NCBI GenBank assembly: GCA_021527695.1
Contig: JAKFAO010000007.1
Span: forward strand, 62,001 to 126,000
Reading direction: 5' to 3'
Source of the DNA: Naematelia aurantialba
Lineage: Eukaryota > Basidiomycota > Tremellomycetes > Tremellales > Naemateliaceae
Length of the DNA: 64,000 nt
Part shown: piece by piece, positions 44,528-56,397 of the stretch
Layout: the number at the start of each line of letters is the position of its first letter
How positions within the stretch are numbered: position 1 is the first letter of the stretch
Position numbers and translations under genes: made by a program
The notes under the pieces: generated by a model
Database searches by the model: none
Seen by the model: the letters and a program-made list of their open reading frames with translations, nothing else
Told to the model about the DNA's origin: nothing

Positions 44528-47328
44528 ATGAGTGCTCAAGCGTATTATGCCTCACAGCCTGAGGAGGCGGGCAGCGGTTCGCGAGGATACATGCCTCCGT
44601 CGAGCGGGAACGGCTACTCCCAGCCAGCGTATCCTCAGCAAGGTACTTTTCCTCAACAGCAGGGCGGATATCCTCAACAGCCACAACAGACTTATCAGCC
44701 TTCTCTCCAGCCACCCGGGGGACAATACGGCATGAATCCCTCTCAGCCATACCAGCAAGCACCCATCGATCGGTCAAACAATGGTAATCCCGAAGGTGGG
44801 GGCGGCGGAAAATGGGGCGACACTGCACCGTTCTCGCAACAAACGGAGAAGACGGGCCAACGTCTGAACCCACGAAAAAGGCTCAACGATCCCGTCTTCC
44901 TGGTATTGTTCGTTGCGGCAGTAGCTGGGTTCGCGGTGTTGTCAGGGATAGCTATCTCGTCTTTCATAAAGCTCAATGGGCTGGGTGGAGGATTCGGCGA
45001 CGACAGCCAGGGAGGAACGGGCGGCTCTGTATCCCTCGATTAGTGAGTCCCTGATTGTATACAGTCGTAGAATAAGCGAGCTGACCATGAGATGCAGTCA
45101 TACGGTGTATCTCCTGCTCATGGTCTGCGCGCTGGGACTCTTGATTGCCGCACTGTACTTGATGGTGAATGGGGAGTTGTCCTACAGAGGGGCGAGAGAC
45201 TGACACAATGTAGCTCGTCCGTGCCTTCACGCGGATCATCATCGAAGTGACGCTGGTGCTCAATGTCGTTCTCAATATTGGTATATGCGTCTGTGCGTGT
45301 CCAACCTATGACCTCGATCGCATAGAGCTAATGGCGTATCCAGACTACTTCATCATTAAATGTTTGTCTTCCGCCACTCACACAACGGCTGACGAGACCA
45401 GACTGGTCCGGCGCCATTGTCTTCTTGATCATTGCTCTGCTCTCTGTGCTTTTCTATTGGACTATGCGCAAACGGTTCGTCCCTACTGTGCATCTCTGTC
45501 GTGTGTGGTGCCTAGTTGATGCATAGACAGAATTCCACTGGCCAAGCTGCTGCTGCAGACAACCATGGACATTGCCAAGCACCACCCATCCGTCTACGTA
45601 GTAGCCTTCATCGGCCTCATCGTGCAGGCTGCCTGGAACGTTTGGTACACCTTCACCTGCATTGCCATATACGTTAAATGGACCCCTGGATCTGCTAGTC
45701 AGTCTCAGTCCCTTGGTTTCCCAATGGTAGGCGGTGACGCTAACAAATTCGTGACAGGCTGCTCGAGCACCTCGTGCTCTTCCGGCAAGGTCACGGGGTT
45801 AATCTTCTATGCTACGTTTGCGTTCTACTGGGCTTCCCAGGTCATCGCCAATGTTGTACTTTGTACACTCGCAGGGGGTGTATTTGGCGGTAAGTCTGGC
45901 TCTGGACATTCCAGTCTCGCGGTCCCAAGCCCATCATACCTGGAGTCATGCACCACTAGCTTGACACGTTGTTGATTGACTCATTACCGCTAGGTTGGTA
46001 CTATTATGGTCCCCGGATGGGCTCGGCGGGTTTGCCGAAGCGTGCTACTCTGAAGGCTTTCATCCGAAGCACCACGCTCTCCCTCGGCTCCATCGCGTTT
46101 GGCTCGCTGATCGTCACTATCCTCGAGCTGTTGAGGCTAGTGTTACAGGCTGTGCAGCAGTATGAAGCAGGGCAGGGCGACAGTGAGTAGACATGGCTGT
46201 AAGCGGTTGCGCTGACTCCTCAGTGATCGGACAAATTCTGGCCTGTTGTGTGAGTAGACCAGCTGCCCAGCGTGGATATCGGAAGCAGTACGGTCTCTAG
46301 CTAATCACTTTAGGCGGTCTGCTGTGTCGGGTGCATCCAGGGCATGGTGGAGTGGTTCAACAAATGTGAGTCTCCAGATTTGAGGATTATTGAGGCTGAC
46401 GTGATATACGAACAGACGCTTACATTGAGATCTGTACGTTGACGTTGGCGTCTCAAACTCGCATGAATGAGCAATCGAGGCTAATAGCCCTAGCGCTCTA
46501 CGGAAAATCGTACATCCCGGCAGCAAAGGATGCATGGCGGCTCCTCAAAGACCGAGGTGAGTACCGACAAAGCTTCTTGATACTTGAAATCTGGACTGAG
46601 GAGAGCAGGCATCGATGCACTTATCAACGACAACCTCGTCGGCAGCAGTAAGTATCTTGTATCTTGCCTTTCCGCGACGCCGGTCGCATGACCATTGCTG
46701 GCGAAGCTGATCGTCAAAGCAATGATGTGGGGGGCGTATCTCAACGGTTTTCTCTGTGGAGTCTTCGGATACCTGTACCTCAAGTGTCAGTATCCGACCT
46801 TGCGCCAGTAGCTCCGCTGACCAGGTGAAACAGTTACGAACCCAGCGTATAATGCAGACGGGCAGTACTCTGCGTTTGTTAACCCTTTGAATGGAATGGA
46901 TGGGGCTGACAGACTCAGCGCGGTTATCCTCTTCTCGTTTCTGATTGGCTTGTTTGAGGGCTTGACAGTTGGATCAGCGATTGTGAGCGCCGTTCTCCCC
47001 CGTCATGTCATCCAAGCCGAGTTTGAGCACCTCTCCTTATCATCCTTGCCTCTTATCAACCTCTTATCGCAATCGCCGTCATCAAGCACGGGTTGATACT
47101 GATGTGACAGGATGCGGGCGTGTCAACGATATTTGTGGGATTGGGAGAGGATCCAATGTAAGTGTACGGCCAACTCCTGGGTTAAACGGACGCAAGTCAA
47201 AGCCGAGACGGAGAGTACAGGGGAATGTCACTGACGCTGCTAGGGTGCTGCAAGAGCGTAGTCCCGGGCTGTTTGAGATGATCCGCCAGTCGTATCCCCG
47301 CGTCATACAGGGCGTGCCGGGCAACTAG
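44528..47328 (+). CDS. PNS1: Choline-transporter-like protein PNS1
   Basis: Multi-pass plasma membrane protein of the CTL/SLC44 family; in yeast its transport role is unproven. The N-terminus is cytosolic and rich in Gln, Pro, Gly and Tyr (YPQQGTFPQQQGGYPQQPQ). The first span is PVFLVLFVAAVAGFAVLSG. About a dozen short introns separate the following helices. Conserved blocks match yeast Pns1: FYWTMRKRIPLAKLLLQTTMD, VYVVAFIGLIVQAAWNV, CSSGKVTGLIFYATFAFYW, AGGVFGGWYYYGP, LGSIAFGSLIVTILELLR, YAYIEIALYGKSYIPAAKDA, GIDALINDNLVG, GEDPMVLQERSPGLFE, and the end RVIQGVPGN. Start is the first ATG of the Gln-rich frame. Confidence 0.88.
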
Positions 47329-47478
47329 TAGTCACGCGAGGACATGCCGTATTGAATATGCCCGTTGGTCACTGTTGAAGACACGCCATCAGAGCCTCTG
47401 GAATGGGGATAGTTTTTGTACAAAACTTGATAAACACATCATGCTGTGCCACTCGTCGTGACTCGCTCAAATAAACGC

Positions 47479-48445
47479 TCAGACCCCATCCTTCCACGCC
47501 GCCTTTTCGGCCCTAACGTTCCCCTCCTTCTGCAGCTCCTGGTCCCCCGTAACCATACCCTGCATACTCTCGAGCTTGCCCTTGACCCCCTCGGCGCTCG
47601 GCACGGGAACTGGAAGCGGGTCATTCGACGTGGCTTGTTTGTACGACCATTGGGCTTGTTCGTTCTCAATATTGCCCTGGGTCTGTTTCTCCTGGTCTCC
47701 TGTGAGGTACCCTAGGCCGCTGTGATGAGAGAACATAAAGAAGAGGGATGTTGTCACGAGTTCGAAGGGGGAGTATAAAACGACGAGCGAGAAACCATCA
47801 CAGACCATAAGAGATGACCGAGACGGAAGGATAGAGGTGACGGCGAAAGCATACATACATGATGACGGGGCAGAAGGAGGTGAGCAGAGGAAGAAGGAAA
47901 GAGGGAAATAAGGACACAAGAAAGGCAGGAGGAAGGAAGGAAGGAAGGAAGAAAAATCATCAGCATCTGCTTCGCTGCCCATCGACCTGACTCACCTCTT
48001 GATCTTGGCCGAAGCACTGTCAAGCGTCGCCTCGACCGCCAGCTTCTGCTTGGCATTGGCGACTTCCTGCCTCCCCGCCTCGGTTAGTTCCTCGCCAGAT
48101 GCCGTCCATGATTCTGGGTTTGCAGAGGCAGGAAGGACCGAGCCGATTGCCTAGAGATGAGTCAGGACTGCTCTTTGTCGCTATGTCAACATCGCAAGAG
48201 TCGTGATGGGATAGAAGAGCAGTACGAAGTGGGGAGTGATAAGGCAGCACCGATGTAGGACCGAGTGTTGGGGTGGAGAGTGGATATTGAAGAGGAGAGT
48301 GGTCTGACAGTGTACGCTGCGCCTTGGATTTGCTGCGGAGCATCAGCACGAGCGCGCTCAACGTCGAACCGGGTGTTGTGCAACGGACTTTGATCTGCCC
48401 CGAGCGCTGGGACGGGTTAGGCTGCGCCTCCTCCTGCTCGGTCAT
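47479..48445 (-). CDS. CsbD-like stress-response protein
   Basis: Small hydrophilic protein of the CsbD-like superfamily, which in bacteria and fungi is stress-induced but of unknown mechanism. Exon 1 starts MTEQEEAQPNPSQRSGQIK. A second exon encodes AIGSVLPASANPESWTASGEELTEAG and a helical Ala/Lys-rich stretch. The last exon carries two CsbD-type repeats (SGLGYLTGDQEKQTQGNIENEQAQW and KLESMQGMVTGDQELQKEGNVRAEKAAW) and ends WKDGV. The repeated TGDQ-x-Q-GN pattern is the family signature. Introns are about 260-280 nt, long for this window, and one holds a GGAA microsatellite near 47930-47955. It is divergent from the kynurenine aminotransferase gene. Confidence 0.82.
47928..47955 (+). repeat. 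(GGAA)n microsatellite in CsbD-like intron
   Basis: About six GGAA units within a purine-rich stretch of the intron. Confidence 0.8.
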
Positions 48446-48864
48446 GGCGATACCTCTCCGTTGATTTGTTCGTATGTCTTCCCCCGAGTCTGTGTATGTC
48501 CCCGAGTGAACCAGGGGAGTGATCGGGTGAGTCCCCCAGAACCCAACCTCGCCAGTCACCGTTGCCAGGCAGCGGGGACCCGGCCTTCGGGGTCTAGTTA
48601 CGTAATCATACCGCAGTGCGACTCGCTGAACGCCGACGACTCAGAAGGGGGAGGAATGGCGACATTGAAATTCCGTCTGTTGCCTATCTGAAGGAAAATT
48701 CCAAGTCTCTATAGACATCTCGACGTCAACATCTGCGACTCACTATTGTGCTCGAGAGCTCAATCAGCAGCCGCAACAAACGCCTCCATTACAGGTCCGA
48801 AAGGTAGGTCTGGTTTCTCAGCCATGCCTCAAACTCGCTCGGACTTCCTAACACTAACTAGTGC
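48446..48864. promoter_or_regulatory. Divergent promoter of CsbD-like and aminotransferase genes
   Basis: 419 bp between opposed starts; no coding region recognised. Confidence 0.4.
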
Positions 48865-50996
48865 ATGCTCAGACTCTCGCGACAGCTTGTGCAGCTCTCA
48901 ACATTCTTTAGCTCTTCAACACCCGTTCGATCCTTTACCACAACTCTACCCAGAAATTCATCTCCACTCATGGCGACCCGCAATGCAGCGATCCCGCAGG
49001 CGCAGCGGTTGTTCGACGGGAACACGGACAAGCAGGACGTGTGGTCTATCTTCACGTGAGTTCTGGGTCGTGCTTTGGCGGTGTTTTGCTACAGGGTAGC
49101 ATCGATTGAGGAAGATGTTGGCGAGCTGGTCGGCTCGATATGAACGCCAGGATATCGGGACTTGTACTCGAGTTTGTTTCAGATGTCCGATATCTATCAT
49201 TGCAATGTTCAGCTTCCTCTACCCCCTCCGACCACGGCAGCAATGCCTTGCAGATCTATGATGTGTCCACAGCGATGTGAACGATGCTAACCTGACAGAC
49301 CGGCCAACGTCCCGCCCGACTGCATCAACCTCGGCCAAGGCTTCATGAACTGGGGGCCACCCCAGTGGGTGCTGGACAAGGCGCACGACGCCATGTCACA
49401 CGACGTGATGACGAACCACTACTCGCACGCGCGCGGCCGACCCAGACTGCTCAAGGCTCTCAGCAAGCACTATTCGCGACAGTTTGAGAATCTGGTGAAG
49501 GAGGGCCGGGAGCTCGTGCCGGAGGAAATTGTAGTCACTGCAGGTGCCAACGGTGGTAAGTCTCACTGCGCCATACAATGGAACAGAAGGGGAACGAACG
49601 CAGAAGGGTAGATCATGAGGAAAGATGAGCACTGGGGAGATGGCGCGAAGTGTTGTGATCAAACTAGGACGTGTTTGCTGACGACAATGATCAGGAATGT
49701 ACGCTGCTCTCACAGCACATCTGGAAGCCGGCGACGAGGTTATCTTCATCGAGCCCTACTTTGACCAGTACTTTGCGACGGTGCACTTCCAGGGCGCCAA
49801 GCCTGTTTTCGTGCCTCTTCACCCCCCGACCGGCAAAGGTGTCAAGGACGGCAGCGAGTGGACATTGAACATTGACGAGTTCCGCGCGGCGTTTACCTCC
49901 AAAACCAAAGCAGTCATTGTCAATACGCCTCATAACCCCGTGGGCAAGGTGTTTACGCGCAAAGAACTCGAGGGGATTGCAAAGGTTTGCATCGAGTTCA
50001 ACGTGCTCGTTCTCGCGGATGAGGTGTACGATTGCATGGTGTACGACGGCAAGGAGCACGTGAGGATCGCGTCCCTGCCGGGCATGTGGGAACGGACTCT
50101 GACTGTTGGGTCGGGCGGCAGTGAGTGGATCCCTCTCTTGAGACGCTGGAAGAAATTGGCACTGACCGTACAGAATCATTTGCATGCACCGGATGGCGTG
50201 TCGGTGAGTCGTACCTGCTGTTTCCCTGGCCGTCTTTGCCATCCTCGCCATTCTTTCCCTCCTCGTCATTCTCTCCTCCCGGTGAAAGGCTGACGCATAT
50301 TCTAGGATGGCTCATTGGTCCACCCGTCCTCACGGCTGCCACGCTTGCTGCCCACTCACGAATCGTCTTTTGCACCAACTCTCCGATGCAGGAAGCCGTG
50401 GCGATCGCGTTTGAGGGCGCGGAGGAGCACAATTTCTTCCCCGACCAGCTAAAGGCCTACGAGGAGCGACGTGATATCATCTGCTCGTACTTTGACCAAC
50501 TTGGTCTGAGCTACACCCGCCCAGAGGGCAGCTACTTTGTCCTGGTGGATATGAGCCCTATCAAAGTGCCCGAGGACTTTGTCGCCCACGTCCCGGATAG
50601 TGTCAAGCATGGAAGAGGCAAGGACTTTGTGCTCTGTTGGTGGTTGGCGCAGGAGATCAAGGTCGTCGGTATTCCTCCTTCGGAGTTTTACACTGGCGAC
50701 CATGTGGAGATCGGAGAGCGTTTCGCGCGATTCGCATTTGTACGTCGATTCTGTCGCTCTCATCTCCGTTCCCCGTCGTCCTCTCTCTCCCCCACCTACA
50801 CTCGGCTGTCGCCGACAAGACTGCGAAGCCACGTAGTCTGGTGCGGGTGGCGGCATCGGCGGCGGCGAGGGGTGCCGTGCACCAAATGTTCCCTTGCGAG
50901 GCCAAGTCGTGCAGAGCTGATACGTCGCAGAGCAAGAACCCCGAACTGCTGCATGCTGCTGGCAAGCGTCTCCTCCGTCTGAAGGAATACATGTAG
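48865..50996 (+). CDS. BNA3: Kynurenine aminotransferase / cysteine-S-conjugate beta-lyase (BNA3-like)
   Basis: Class I/II PLP aminotransferase converting kynurenine to kynurenic acid. The first 35 residues are rich in Arg, Ser and Thr (MLRLSRQLVQLSTFFSSS), a mitochondrial presequence. A second in-frame ATG (MATRNAAIPQAQ) at about 48970 lies just after it and could give a cytosolic form. Motifs: CINLGQGFMNWGPP, NHYSHARGRPRLLKALS, EEIVVTAGANG, GDEVIFIEPYFDQY, the PLP-contacting NTPHNPVGKVF, LADEVYDCMVY, the Schiff-base Lys in SGGKSFACTGWRVGWLIG (made by two splices), RPEGSYFVLVDMS, and RFAF then KNPELLHAAGKRLLRLKEYM. The last intron (about 50739-50932) is long. Confidence 0.9.
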
Positions 50997-51360
50997 AGAC
51001 CGGTAGAGCGGGGACGTGGGTCTCGCGGCATGGGACGAGTAGAGGGGGTCATTGGAAGCGACTAGTGAAATATCATATTCGTCTAGCGGGGACGTCGGGG
51101 ATCCGATTGGCATCTCGCTATCTGGGCGGCTGTAGAGGGCGTCGTCGTGGCGGTATTGGGTAGGTAGGGTAGGGCTAGTGGCGAGGAGGAGGGACGTGGC
51201 TAGTGGGTTGGGCGGAGGCGTCATATGCATCTTCTTTATGAATGATATGTACCTCTTGGCCCTTAGCGGCTGAACTCAAGGTGTTGTTCAGATGTCCCAA
51301 GCTCGAGAGATTTGCATGTTAGGGATCGATGCTTGACGTTTTGGCAAGAGTACAGCCGAT

Positions 51361-51590
51361 ACCCACCACACCCAACACACCCCACACACCCAACACACCC
51401 AACACACCCAACACACCCAACACACCCAAAACACCCAACACACCCAACACACCCAACACACCCAACACACCCAACACACCCAACACACCCAAAACACCCA
51501 ACACACCCAACACACCCAACACACCCAACACACCCAACACACCCAACACACCCAACACACCCAACACACCCAACACACCGCACACAACAC
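51361..51590 (+). repeat. 9-bp minisatellite (CCCAACACA)n
   Basis: About 25 near-perfect tandem units of CCCAACACA, with two units altered to CCCAAAACA. Because 9 is a multiple of 3, all frames stay open on both strands. The minus strand reads TGTGTTGGG, a GGG run every 9 nt, so G-quadruplex folding is possible. Confidence 0.95.
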
Positions 51591-51716
51591 AGACAACACA
51601 CACCGGCATGATGAACGTAGATACATCTCGTACGTACAGACATCCCGACACTCGTATCGTAGGCTACTCGGACGCCCAGCGTGCCGGTCATGCGATTCGT
51701 GCAGCTCGCTCGCTCT

Positions 51717-51755
51717 CGTGCAGGTCGTGCAGGTCGTGCAGGTCGTGCAGTTCGT
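51717..51755 (+). repeat. TCGTGCAGG 9-bp tandem repeat
   Basis: About four tandem units of TCGTGCAGG, intergenic. Confidence 0.85.
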
Positions 51756-51836
51756 GCGTCGTCCAGCTCAGCCTCCAGGGTCAGTCGTCTAGCACCACAT
51801 ACCCTCGCCTCGTGCTCGTCGTCATGATACAGCATC

Positions 51837-51880
51837 TCCCTCTGTCTCTCTGTCTCTCTGTCTCTCTGTCTCTCTATCCC
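51837..51880 (+). repeat. (TCTCTCTG)n microsatellite
   Basis: Five units of CTGTCTCT in intergenic DNA close to the 3' end of the penta-EF-hand gene. Confidence 0.85.
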
Positions 51881-51991
51881 TCCTGCCCGCCTCGCCTCGC
51901 TTCAGCGCAGCACAGCGCTCAGCTAGGAGAGTCCAGCACCAACTCCATCTACGCCGTCTCAGCTTGCTCGATCACGCATGTGCTGTGCCTG

Positions 51992-54052
51992 CTAGAATGC
52001 AAGATGGGGGCTCACGAATTGGTTGTAATCCAGCGTCAGTCGCCCAGTCCCATTCACGTCCGCCCTGCGTTGCGTCAGTTCTGATTCGGATCGGGGTACC
52101 GACGGCGTCTCCCGACCTCAGAATCCGCTTCCCATCCAACCCGACAGGCCGATCTCACTCTCCCCGTCTTTGCTGACGCCACCATACTCGAAGCCGCCAT
52201 ACTCCATACTCAAAGCCACTATACTGACGCCACCATGCTCAAAGCACAACCACGAGAGCCACCATGAAGCCACCACGCTGAAACCACCGCACTGAGGCAA
52301 CAGACGCAGACCCGAACCAAGCCACTCACCTCCTAAACCCTTCGGTAAAGTGCTTGACAGTCACACACGCCATCAAGAACCGATCAAAGCTGACTCCGGC
52401 AGACCGCGTCTGTCCCGGCGCAGGCGGGGGCGCAAACCGTTTCTCCAACTTGCGCACCATCTCGCTAGGGAGGGAGAACCCAAAGCCCAACAGAGCCTGG
52501 TGCAGCTCTTTACGGTCGATGGTGCCCGAGTTGTCGCGGTCGAAGCGGAGGAAGATGGCGTGCCAGTCCTGTTCGATTGTCAGATTGCACGCCGGCACGA
52601 GCCATCTATCTAAGCCGGCGCGAGTGGCGACCCAGCGGCGGTTGGTGCAGCAGATCACGACATACTAGCCGCAGCTTGCGACGTTCTAGCGCAGCTTGCG
52701 ACGTGCTAGCGCAGCTTGCGACTAACCAGCCAGCTTGCGGTGACTCACCTTGATGTATCGATACAAACCCTCAAACTCCTGAAAGTTGATGCTCCCGCTG
52801 TGGTCCGTATCAAAGATGTCTGCCAATATCAGCGCCCCTTCACGTAGAGAATGATCTCTCACTCATCAACTAATCAAGCGTCAGCTGCAACTCGGTATGA
52901 TCCGCACGGCACGTACCATCTTGACGCAGTCCTCTCTGGCCTGGATCGTCGCGTCCTTGGCCAGCAATCTCTGAAGGTCAAACGAGTCTAGCTGGCCAGT
53001 ACGTCTCGAATCAAACTGCGCGAATCTGCCTCCGGTCAGCGGAGCTACCTCAACATAAGAAACTCGACTTACAGGCGCCTCAGCTCGTCGTCGGGGGGTT
53101 GTTGCGCTTGGACGGGCGGCGGAGGCGGAGGCGGCGATTGCGACTGTGACTGTGACTGGGACCAGTTCTGGGCGGGAGGCGGCACGGCGCTGTTGGACCA
53201 CTTCGGCTGGCCCTGATGCTGTTGCTGTTGTGGCGGAGGCCCGCCGGACGACCAGCGCTGCTGCGGAGGTGGCGGTTGCTGCGGCTGCTGCTGCGGTTGT
53301 TGCTGCAGTTGCTGTGGGTGATACCCCTGCTGAGGCGCTGGAGAGCTGTATCCGCTGACTGGACGATGGCCCTGGTTCGACGACTGCTGGCTCTGGTACG
53401 GTTGCTGTTGGTAGCCGCCCGGCGGCCCCTGCTGAGGGTACCCCTGCTTCGGAGGGGGGTGTGCGAAACTCTGTGGCTGCTGTCCAGGCTGAGGCGAGAA
53501 CTGGTTCCGCGACGGAGCGGGTCCACCATACTGCTGGGCGTACTGCTGTTGCTGGAGGGGTGGAGATTGTTGCTGCTGGGGGTATCCTCCAGGCGGGCCG
53601 GCCTGGCCTGACGGGCCAGCCTGCTGCTGCACTTCTGCACGTAGCTTTGCCTCGTCTTCTGCCTTCTTCTTCGCGTACCGCTCCTCGTACCGCCTCCGAG
53701 CCTCGTCACTCACACTCCCGTACGGTGAAGGGGTCTGCATGAAGGCTGGGTTGACTGATCTTCTCGGCTGGGGATTACGTTGCGAGGGCGGTTGAGGCGA
53801 CGAGGTGTCTCTCATAGCCTACACGAGGGCGCGGATCAGCACATGAGAAGCGGGGGGAGGAGGAGGGCAAAAGAAGGCTAGAAGCACGAAAAGGTGAAAG
53901 CAGGCTAGAAGGAGGGAGTGACAGATTAAAGGTTGATGGGGGCGAAGCAGCAGAGGCGGACGAAGGGACGCAAGGAGGAGACGGTCAGTGCGCACCTTGT
54001 CGCCAATGGCAAACGGAGAGTCGCCGGTGGACGGTCGACCGAGAAAGGCCAT
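51992..54052 (-). CDS. Penta-EF-hand calcium-binding protein (PEF1/ALG-2/peflin type)
   Basis: Calcium sensor with a long Gln/Pro/Gly-rich N-terminal region and a C-terminal penta-EF-hand module. Exon 1 (53996-54052) encodes [19 protein letters not shown]; exon 2 starts [10 protein letters not shown] and carries GGYPQQ-like repeats, a (SQ)n stretch and poly-Pro. EF-hand blocks: [21 protein letters not shown], then the canonical loop [33 protein letters not shown] (second canonical loop), [21 protein letters not shown], and [16 protein letters not shown]. The last exon (51992-52064) was found only by motif: splicing at 52065-52325 joins FRR to the fifth hand in frame. The extreme C-terminus (SPHLAF then stop) could instead be re-spliced at a GTGAGC. 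The module dimerises through the fifth hand. Confidence 0.82.
52150..52320 (+). repeat. Degenerate CCACCATACTCGAAG-type repeats in last PEF intron
   Basis: A run of imperfect 12-24-bp units built on GCCACCATACT and CAAAGC within the 261-nt intron. Confidence 0.65.
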
Positions 54053-54564
54053 GGATGAGCGTTGGGTGGTCGTCAAAGTCTGATAAGCGGCCTGACGAGT
54101 GCGCACACCTCTCTCTGTCTCTCTGGCGCGGGGTAGTCGTTACTTCGAGGCAAAGGTATAAAGCGATGAGCCCGTTTGATGTTGTCCTCTTTGCCGCGCC
54201 GTTCAGGGCCTCTGGCGCTCCTTTGGCTCGGCGGTGTAAACAACCGGTCGTAAATGAGGTTTTGTAATCAGATTTGTTTCCGCTCTCCTGATTAGCGGAA
54301 GCATTCTGACAGGTTTACCCTGGCGCTGTTTTCACCCCCCCAACCCGGATTTAGAGATTTTCTCCCGCCACGCTGCCACATTCCCCTCTCCCCCTGTTGG
54401 CACCCTCGCGTCATATCGCTGGTCGTAAAAACGATAGACTCCCCTCTGGCACGTAACCCGTTCTCAAACGTAACCGGTTCTCAAATAGACCACTTTGCTG
54501 TCACTTCAACACTCTTCACATCCTACTCGCACCTCGCACCTCGCTCGACCTCACCTCCTTCATC
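54053..54564. promoter_or_regulatory. Divergent promoter of PEF and SEC14 genes
   Basis: 512 bp between opposed starts; no coding region recognised. Confidence 0.4.
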
Positions 54565-56397
54565 ATGGCTGTGAGTTACATCTCGTCTACCCATGCACAC
54601 AGCTCACACGACACAGACCAAAGATCCACTCTCAGGCCACCCAGGTCACCTGTGCGTGCTGAGCCCCACTCCTAGAAACGCGGCGCTGACTTCGGTGTTC
54701 CCTCGCGACTTCTCCCCATCGATTCTTCACCCTTCAACACACCCAACGTACAACCTGCTCCGTTGCACCCTTGTTCCCCTTATTTTTGTCACTTTGCTTT
54801 CTTCTTTCTCACCTTTGTCCATCGTACCTCGCCCTTGAGGCAACAGCGATGCAACACAACAGGCCGCGCTCGAGCGGTTTCGGAAAGAGCTCCTCGCGGA
54901 CGGTCTAATCCCTCAAGATAGGGAAGCAGTCGCCCAGCGGCTCGGGTACGATCGGTACGACGACCAGACGTTGCTGCGGTTCCTAAGAGCGCGCAAGTTT
55001 GATGTCCCAAAGGCAAAGATCATGTGGGAAATCAACGACAAGTGGAGAAAGGAGTTTGGCACGGATGATATCGCTGCGTGAGTCGTGGAAGATGAGTCGA
55101 GCAATGGCTGATGGAGATCGTCACCTGCACTCATCGCCTGTGAAAAATCGTTCTCACGGATGGCTCTCCTTCCCACCTATCCACTACATCGCTCTACGTT
55201 AATGTCTTCGGCCCTTCATCTGTCGTGCTTTCATTTCCATTCTCCGTCTCTCTTTTCACGTCCCTCGCCCGCTCATGTGTCATCTTTCTTCTCTCTTTCT
55301 GTATTTCCTCCTCTCTTTCTGTTATATCTTTCCATCTTCTTTCCTTCCTTCTTGCCTATTCTCATCTTCGTGCTCATTCTTCATGTCTGGCATTCCTCCT
55401 GCTCTCCTGTGGCCCTTGCCTCTATAGCAACGGCTTCGACTACCCCGAGCAATCCGAAGTAAACAAATACTACCCTCAGTACTACCACCGAACTGACCGC
55501 GACGGCCGACCGGTGTACGTCGAGCAGCTCGGCAAGCTCGACATGAACAAGATTGCCTCTCTGACGACACAAGACCGTCAGCTGCGCCATCTCGTACACG
55601 AGTACGAACGATTCTTGAAGGAGAGGTTACCGGCCTGCTCGGCCAAGCAAGGAGAGCTTGTAGAGACTAGTTGCACAATTATGGACTTGAATGGAGCGGG
55701 TATCTCGAGTTTTTATAGAGGTGAGCATCTGATGGTGTTTCTGTCGAAGCCACAAATCTGGTGGAGACAACCTGCTGGGCTGGAAGTGACAAGTATGGGT
55801 CTGGCCTTGAGCTTAGGCCGCTCATACTGGGGTGGCCGTGATCATGGGATTACGTGAGGACATGACCAACAAAGCTGACGACATCAGTCAAGGATTACGT
55901 ATCAGCTGCTAGTAACATTGGACAAAACCACTGTAAGCCCTATTTCCAGAAGTGCATGAGGCTCAAGCTGACTGTGCTTCAGATGTCAGCTCCGTTATTC
56001 TTGCACACGTGCCTGAGCTGACCTAGACTAGCCCGAAACAATGGGTTTCATGTTCATCATCAACGTGAGTAACGATCCCTGGAGCACCGACGTCCTCCTC
56101 ATTGGGACGTCTCTCGGTCAATCGTCCTGTCTTTTCCTGTCTTTTCCATCGCCTTATAACAGACTCGACTGACACCCTCAGGCTCCCTACCTCTTCTCCA
56201 CAGTGTGGTCACTGATCAAGCCCTGGCTCGACGAAGCGACTGTGCGCAAGATCCACATCCTCGGCAAGGGCTACAAGTCCGAGTTATTGCAGTATATCCC
56301 CGAGACGTCGTTGCCGGCTGATCTCGGCGGGGTGTGCAATTGCCCCGGCGGCTGTACGACCAGCGACGCGGGACCGTGGAACGAGGCTAATCCGTGA
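54565..56397 (+). CDS. SEC14: SEC14-type phosphatidylinositol/phosphatidylcholine transfer protein
   Basis: Golgi lipid-transfer protein coordinating PI and PC metabolism with secretion. Exons 54565-54570 (6 nt), 54863-55077, 55428-55720, 55888-55932, 55983-55984 (2 nt), 56032-56064, 56182-56397; 269 residues. The CRAL-TRIO N-terminal domain shows [20 protein letters not shown] and [13 protein letters not shown]. The lipid pocket follows: [82 protein letters not shown]. The C-terminus has the gating [30 protein letters not shown]. The invariant Tyr of NHYPETMG exists only if a 2-nt exon AT is spliced between two introns with perfect signals. Intron 2 (55078-55427) is long and pyrimidine-rich. 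Confidence 0.9.

Larger units (their letters stand above)
50997..51991. other. Repeat-rich region between convergent genes
   Basis: No gene supported. It holds a 9-bp minisatellite (51361-51590), TCGTGCAGG repeats (51717-51755) and a TCTCTCTG microsatellite (51837-51880). The long open frames across the 9-bp repeat are repeat artefacts. Confidence 0.7.

Noticed and set aside
51263..52084. Long open frames on both strands over the 9-bp repeat
   Set aside because: A 9-bp unit without stop codons keeps all frames open; the products are pure repeats (PNT, VLG, CWV) without any domain.
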